Below, one piece after another: positions 59,020 through 64,000 of a DNA stretch of 64,000 nt; position 1 is the first letter of the stretch; every line of letters begins with the position of its first letter. A program made the position numbers and the translations under genes. Below the pieces are notes generated by a model, which saw nothing but the letters and a program-made list of their open reading frames with translations, made no database searches and was not told the origin of the DNA. The DNA comes from Casuarina equisetifolia (Eukaryota > Streptophyta > Magnoliopsida > Fagales > Casuarinaceae), in contig CM052356.1 in NCBI GenBank assembly GCA_028551475.1, forward strand, positions 1,808,001 to 1,872,000. The letters run 5' to 3'.

Positions 59020-60480
59020 TGTTCCCTTCTTAATAAACAAATACTTATCTCAAAGAATCTATTTATATACACATACAAATATCTTTGTTTTCAAACTTCA
59101 TTCATTTTTCAACCGTGCTCCTTGTATTGTATTTTTGTCCTGGAATTACAACTTAAACATTCTTATCTAAGTTCAGGAATTATAATCCAATCGAAAGAGA
59201 AATAAAAAGACTCCTATTAATACCTTGCGTTTGTGACTGGAAAGCAATGCAACTCTCTCCACTGGTAGACGTTAAAAACTGAGATAAAAAGGCTCGAATT
59301 GACCATCATTATGAAAATCAGCAACAATTAAAATAGGATATATTAGGAAGATAAAAAAGATGTGGCGGCTTTTGAAGCTCACCATTTTCAAGCTTGTAGG
59401 AGTGATTCCAAATGGGAAATCCATTGCAGTAGTTGAGGTGCTTTTAAAGCTTTTGCAGAGCTTCCACACAGGAGGTTGCGAATCTATAGAATTACAAAAG
59501 GCAAATAACAAAAAAAAGAAAAGGGGTCGTGACAGAAACAAATTGCCAAGAGAAACAAAGTTTCTAGTATTTATCCAACATGTAGTCTTGGCATGAGAAC
59601 TGCCAACCAGGTAGCACAATTTGATAGAGTCAAACATACCTTCTACAACCTCCCCTACAATGATGCAGTCCCATCCGTACAAATGCAAGCAACTGCATCA
59701 CTATATTCTGGAAGAGCCCAAACAATCTTCAGAATGTTCATCTTGTGTACCTAGAAGGTCAGCAAGACGTTATCAAGAGTTTTCAGACAATGCCAACACT
59801 TCTGCAACACAATTGTCAAGTAATTTACTTCTTTCCTAGCATTAGCCTAAACTAGCCATATATGGCATAACCAAGACGCATGCACATCCTCCAAATAACA
59901 TTCCATGTTAGAAAAACATTTAGCAAACCAAGCATAATTTGAACCCATCCCTGATTAGATATAATAACCTAAATGACGTTATCATCCTAATTCTAATTGC
60001 GTTTTCTTATGCTAAGCATCATTTAATCAATTGCAATTCCCTAGCTCATCCAAAAACTTCCCTAAAATCCAATGTATTTAGTTTGCACCAGTCCAAAAGT
60101 ACAACAACAATTGTTTCAACGCTGGATTGAAACTAGCTGTCATTACTCTCTAGCTCAGTCTCTCCATCAGAGTCCGGATTGACATGGAAAACCAACGTGT
60201 CAAGAATATGCTTCAGCTACCGTCTAGTCTTCACTTCTGGATTCGGAATTAACTTCAACCATAGCCTTGACAAAAGTCTTCTCATAATCGACAATTAACC
60301 GGCCAGGAAAGGAATTATAAAGGCAAAGCAAAGCTAAGCTACAATTATGTGGAAATCAAATTAAAAGTAAGGATCAAGTGAGAGAATTTGGAAGAGCATC
60401 ATAACTAGATTTGGAGGTGCAGTTGAAGAAGGACGAAGAGTCAGGTTCCAATGAGTCGAAAATGGCTAGGGTTTTGTCTT
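59020..60480 (-). pseudogene. SEH1 pseudogene, left arm of inverted repeat 2
   Basis: The same arrangement as 46250-47725, including the identical fusion of exon 7 (about 59225-59268) to intron 3. It has exon 3 (about 59383-59484), exon 2 (about 59640-59751), intron 1 and part of exon 1 (about 60408-60480). The shared deletion shows both inverted repeats come from one ancestor. Confidence 0.85.
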
Positions 60481-60901
60481 TAAATGTGGTGGCTACTGAA
60501 GAATTTCTTGATTAGTAGAACATATGCAAATCATTACGAAACTTTCACTAATGGGTTATCAAACTTGCACTAATGTACTAAGGCAAAGTTAACACACTAA
60601 CTTTTAGGGAGTCGAGGAAGCTTTTGGATGAGCTATGGAATCGACATTGGTTCCAATTATGTTTAGCATAAGAATTAGCTTTGGAATTTGTCAAGTTCAA
60701 TATTTGAGCTTAGATGATGATATTTTATAATTGAACAATCTTGTAAATTTTTTTACGGGTGATATATAATTTGACCTTTCACAAAAAAAAATGCAATTGG
60801 AATTAGGATGATAATGTCATTCATATCACTACATCTACTTAGGGATTGGTTAAAACTATGCTTAGTTTGCTGAATATTTTTTTAGCATGGAATGTTATTT
60901 G

Positions 60902-62088
60902 GAAGTTAATTCATTATGGCATCCCTATGGAATGTAATAAACAAAGAAGAGGAGTCCAATTGACGTCTAGGTGTAATTGCTATGAAAGAGGTGAAAGAAA
61001 GACAGTGGATCATGTATTTATGCATAGTGGATTGACATAATGGCTTTGGCATACATTTGGCAACACACTTCAAGTACATGTTTATTTTAATTTTATATCT
61101 AACCTTGTTTCTTCATGGTATATAAAGGCATTATGACACAATTAGAGGAGAGCACTAATAGCTATTTTGGAAGGAGTTATTGTAAGAGGAATTTGGTTGG
61201 CTAGGAATTCCACAAAACACAATGGAAAGTGTATGTCTATATTGAAAATTAACAAAGATGTTATGTGTTGGAAGCTTCAAATGTCAATGCTAATTCAAGT
61301 CAAAGTATAAGTAAGTCTTCTTGATCAAATTTCACTAGCTCTGTTAAAGGTTCCTGTGATTCACATTCCATTGAGGCAAGGAGTTTGGTTTCATTGGCAA
61401 CCTCCTCCTGTTAGGCAATATAAGCTTAAAACAGATGGATCAAGCATCATGGGGAATAATTCTGGTGGGGGAAACCTTAGAGATCATAACAGAGATTTCA
61501 TAATGGCTTTTTCCACCAAACTGAATCTTGGCACCAACGCAGAGGTGAAAACTTATACCTTGTTAAAGGGACTTAAAATATGCCAGGCAATGAGTCAAGT
61601 ACCTCAGGTTATTGAATCAAATTCGTTTTATTTAGTCAAATGTTTGCTTAAAAAATGGAAAACTCCTTGGAAATTAGAATATGTCACACACCAATGCTTA
61701 TCTATGATTCCTTCACATGCACTTGTGCGTCATTTGCATCATGAGGTAGTGGATTCTTTGACTAACTATGGTCACTTCATTCAGAATGTAACAATTTTCG
61801 ATCATCTTGGCACATTGCCTCATCTATGTTTAGATATTTATGTTAAGGATCATCTAGAATTAGGTAATTATAGGTCACTATAGGGTTAATCAAATGTGCT
61901 GCCCAATGTATTTTATGTTTTCATTTTAATTATATGTGGTCACTTAAAATGTAAGTGATCAATTTTTCTTTAAAGGTTAAGATTATACCTTAGCTTTGTA
62001 CTTATCCGAAGTATGGTTATTATGCCTAACCTTGTTGGTATTAATAAAACTTGTTAAGGTACCGCCCTTGTTTTTTTTTTTTTTAGAA
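60902..62088 (+). mobile_element. LINE fragment, 5'-truncated (L1-type ORF2 3' end)
   Basis: The frame before and after 60902 encodes a zf-RVT-like part: RRGVQLTSRCNCYERGERK, then TVDHVFMH. The 175-codon frame at 61356-61883 has WFHWQPPPVRQYKLKTDGSS, then GGGNLRDHNRDFIMAFSTKL and TNAEVKTYTLLKGLKICQ, the plant RNase H-like domain found at the end of L1 elements and related proteins. The expected first acidic residue is kept in KTDGSS. The 3' end has aataaaacttgttaagg and a T-rich tail. The flanks ttatttgga (60893) and ttatttcga (62095) look like a target duplication, and the SEH1 right arm resumes at cgaggatatgcatac. Confidence 0.85.
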
Positions 62089-62129
62089 AAAAAATTATTT
62101 CGAGGATATGCATACGACTTTGTTTTATC

Positions 62130-62577
62130 AGAGCTAAAAGAATTAAACTTACGAAATAACTAAATTTCCTAAGTAAATTCTTAAATCAAAGTAGAATCCT
62201 TTAACAACCCAATATGAGAGTAATTGGTTTGAATTTGATAAAAAGATATGTATAAGAATAGATCTTATATATAAAAGTCAATAAGATCTCTAACCTAGGA
62301 AGGAAAATAATAACATAAATGATATCCTTAATCTAGGGAAGAAAATAATGACATAAAAAGATATGAAAGTCGATTATTACAAATTAGGAAGACATTTGAA
62401 TATAAGGATGATTTTCAACTTTGAATTTATTGACTTGATTTGAATTTGAAAGAGGCGGCATCTTATGGATTTGGTGGTTGGTGGTTGGTGGCCGGCGGTC
62501 TCTTTAGCATATTTGTTTGATTGAGAATCCGAAAATCTTGTGTGGTTGATGTGGCAAGATTGTTCCTTTAACAATCA
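62130..62577. mobile_element. Unclassified insertion in the SEH1 right arm 2
   Basis: About 445 bp absent from the paralogous place at 48014-48018, where ttttacc joins atttatggc. Possible short duplication tatca/atca at the ends. It contains ggtggttggtggttggtgg near 62470. No coding motif. Confidence 0.5.
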
Positions 62578-63257
62578 TTTATGGCTAGTTTAGGCTAATG
62601 CTAGGAAAGAAAAAAGTTACTTGACAACTATGTTGCAGAAATTTCGGCATTGTCTGAAGACTCTTTATATTGTCTTGCTGACCCTTTTAGGTACACGAGG
62701 TGAGCGTTCTGAAGATTGTTTCGGCTCCTCCAAAACATGGCAATGCCGTCGGTTGTATTTGTATGGATGGAATTGCATCATTGTTGGCAGAGGTTTTAGA
62801 AGGTATGTTTGACTATAGTATATTGTTTTGCCTACTTGGCAGTTCTTATACCAAGACTACATGTTGGATAATTACTAGATATTTTTGTTCTCTTGGCAAT
62901 TTGTTTTTGCGACGACCCTTTTTCTTCCGTTTTTTATTTAATTCCATGAATATATGGAGCCATTATTTCAATGAAAGTAAATTCAAAGTGACATATAGAT
63001 AGGGGGGCCTATTATACCTACTAAGTTGAGCTTATCTACTATCTTTTGCCTTTTGTAATTATGTTGATTCACAACCTCTTGTGTGGAAGCTATGCAAAAT
63101 TTTTAAAAGCACCTGAGCTAAAGTGCAGGATATTCAGTTTGGAATCACTTCTACAAGCTTGAAAATGGTAAGCTTCAAAAGCCACCAAATCTTTCTTATC
63201 TTCCTAATATATCCTATTGTAATTACTCAAGATTCTCATAAAGATGGTCAATCTAAG

Positions 63258-63608
63258 CATTTTTTTTTAGTTGAAATGTAAGTTTTCATTAATAAAAAAT
63301 AGGATACAAAAGTATAGAGACATACTCTAAAATTAAAAAATTATGAAGACTACAAAAAGATAGAAGTTGGAAGTCTTTAAATTTTACTTAAAATGATATT
63401 TTTCTATGAAAATTTTATATTTTAAAATAAAGAAGCTTTCACTCGTATAGTTTTCTTTACTTTAGCCTATAGGATAGGGATGTCAACTATTTTATTCCAA
63501 AATTATTTTGTATTTCATTCTACTCATATACAATAAACACAAGCTAAAAAAGATATTTTAAGAAGCTTTGCAGCCAAATTCTTTACTTTAATTGCTCTAA
63601 TCTGAGTA
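63258..63608. mobile_element. Unclassified insertion in SEH1 intron 3 of right arm 2
   Basis: About 350 bp absent from copy 1 (near 48680). The flanks caatctaagcat and taatctgagtat look like a 10-12 bp target duplication, which fits a non-LTR insertion, and the insert begins with a T run (reverse poly-A). No protein motif. Confidence 0.5.
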
Positions 63609-63690
63609 TTTTCATATGAGTTTTTAATATCTATCTAGTCTCTTCTTTCTCTAAGATACTTTATGAATTGTCAGTCCTCTGTTACTATGA

Positions 63691-64000
63691 AATAAATAAA
63701 TCAGGGTCAAGATAAAATATGAGCAGGACAGAAACGGGATTCCGAGCTTGGTTTATCCAGCAACTTCCTGATTCTTCATTAAAGATCATAGTCCTACTTT
63801 CTATCAACATATCAGCAGTGGTTGGCATAAAAATCCCACTTTTGAGCTTGCTAGATATCATGGCCAGGATAAAATATTGGTGGGCCACGAATGGGATTCC
63901 AAGCTTTGATATATCCATGTAACTTCTTAGTTCCTTATAAAAGATTTAAGTCCTATTTTTTGTCAACAAGTTACGATTTTAGTGATTGGCAATTGATCGC
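63691..64000 (+). repeat. Dispersed block, second copy
   Basis: It matches 48770-49080 in the same position relative to the SEH1 right arm, so it was copied together with inverted repeat 2. It runs to the window edge. Confidence 0.65.

Larger units (their letters stand above)
60575..63690 (+). pseudogene. SEH1 pseudogene, right arm of inverted repeat 2, interrupted
   Basis: The arm matches 47778-48780 but is split. Intron 1 lies at 60575-60900 and 62090-62130, then 62578-62690. Exon 2 is at about 62692-62803, exon 3 at about 63063-63166 with a TGA codon, and intron 3 at 63167-63257 and 63609-63690. Insertions separate the pieces: a LINE (60902-62088), an unknown 445-bp piece and another of about 350 bp. 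A further insert of about 100 bp (60680-60790) ends in a run of A. Confidence 0.8.

Noticed and set aside
61356..61883. Host gene for an RNase H-like protein
   Set aside because: The upstream zf-RVT-like part, the 3' tail and the duplicated target show it is the end of a LINE insertion.
1..64000. rRNA, tRNA genes, CRISPR arrays, bacterial operons
   Set aside because: No tRNA-like cloverleaf, rRNA segment or regularly spaced short repeats were seen, and the gene structure is eukaryotic.

Overview
This is plant nuclear DNA. It is AT-rich, its genes have many short introns with GT..AG borders, and it is full of decayed Ty1/copia, Ty3/gypsy and LINE pieces. The genes belong to plant families: SDR reductases of the dihydroflavonol/anthocyanidin reductase type, a UGT72-type glycosyltransferase, the nucleoporin SEH1 and a neprosin-domain protein. 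A woody dicot such as grapevine is my best guess, from general similarity only; the sequence does not prove a species.

Layout. All six genes that look intact are on the minus strand. Three are paralogous reductases of 340 codons in five exons: copy A (3054-5236), copy B (16610-19544) and copy D (51579-53563). The others are SEH1 (23419-27395, eight exons, 326 aa), a single-exon UGT72B-like glucosyltransferase (29938-31350, 470 aa) and a neprosin-domain protein (35072-37761, seven exons, about 400 aa). I found all splice borders by hand; the reading frame stays open across each gene.

Around these lie broken copies of the same genes. They include a reductase fragment with exons 4-5 only (21460-21859), orphan reductase first exons (50432-50552; 58183-58241) and orphan reductase promoters (2278-2935; inside intron 1 of copy B). 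There are two UGT pseudogenes, one split by a 5.7-kb gypsy element (9850-16165) and one truncated (44975-45916). There are also two SEH1-derived inverted repeats (46250-48780 and 59020-63700). The window therefore looks like a block of reductase + SEH1 + UGT that was duplicated repeatedly, then rearranged and invaded by transposons.

Transposons: copia pieces at 1-2277, 19755-19985, 21860-22760, 38850-39650, 44174-44509 and 58800-58960; a gypsy element with both LTRs at 10276-16011; the 3' half of an Athila/Tat-like gypsy element with its LTR at 39661-44110; a 5'-truncated LINE at 60902-62088; and a solo LTR at 50998-51221.

How the genes may work together: SEH1 is a housekeeping nuclear-pore protein, and the neprosin protein is probably secreted. 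The reductases and the glucosyltransferase could act on related phenolic substrates, but that is inference from proximity alone. The most interesting items are the chimeric structure of reductase copy B, the two SEH1 inverted repeats (possible hairpin-RNA sources), and a conserved non-reductase block carried along with the reductase promoters.
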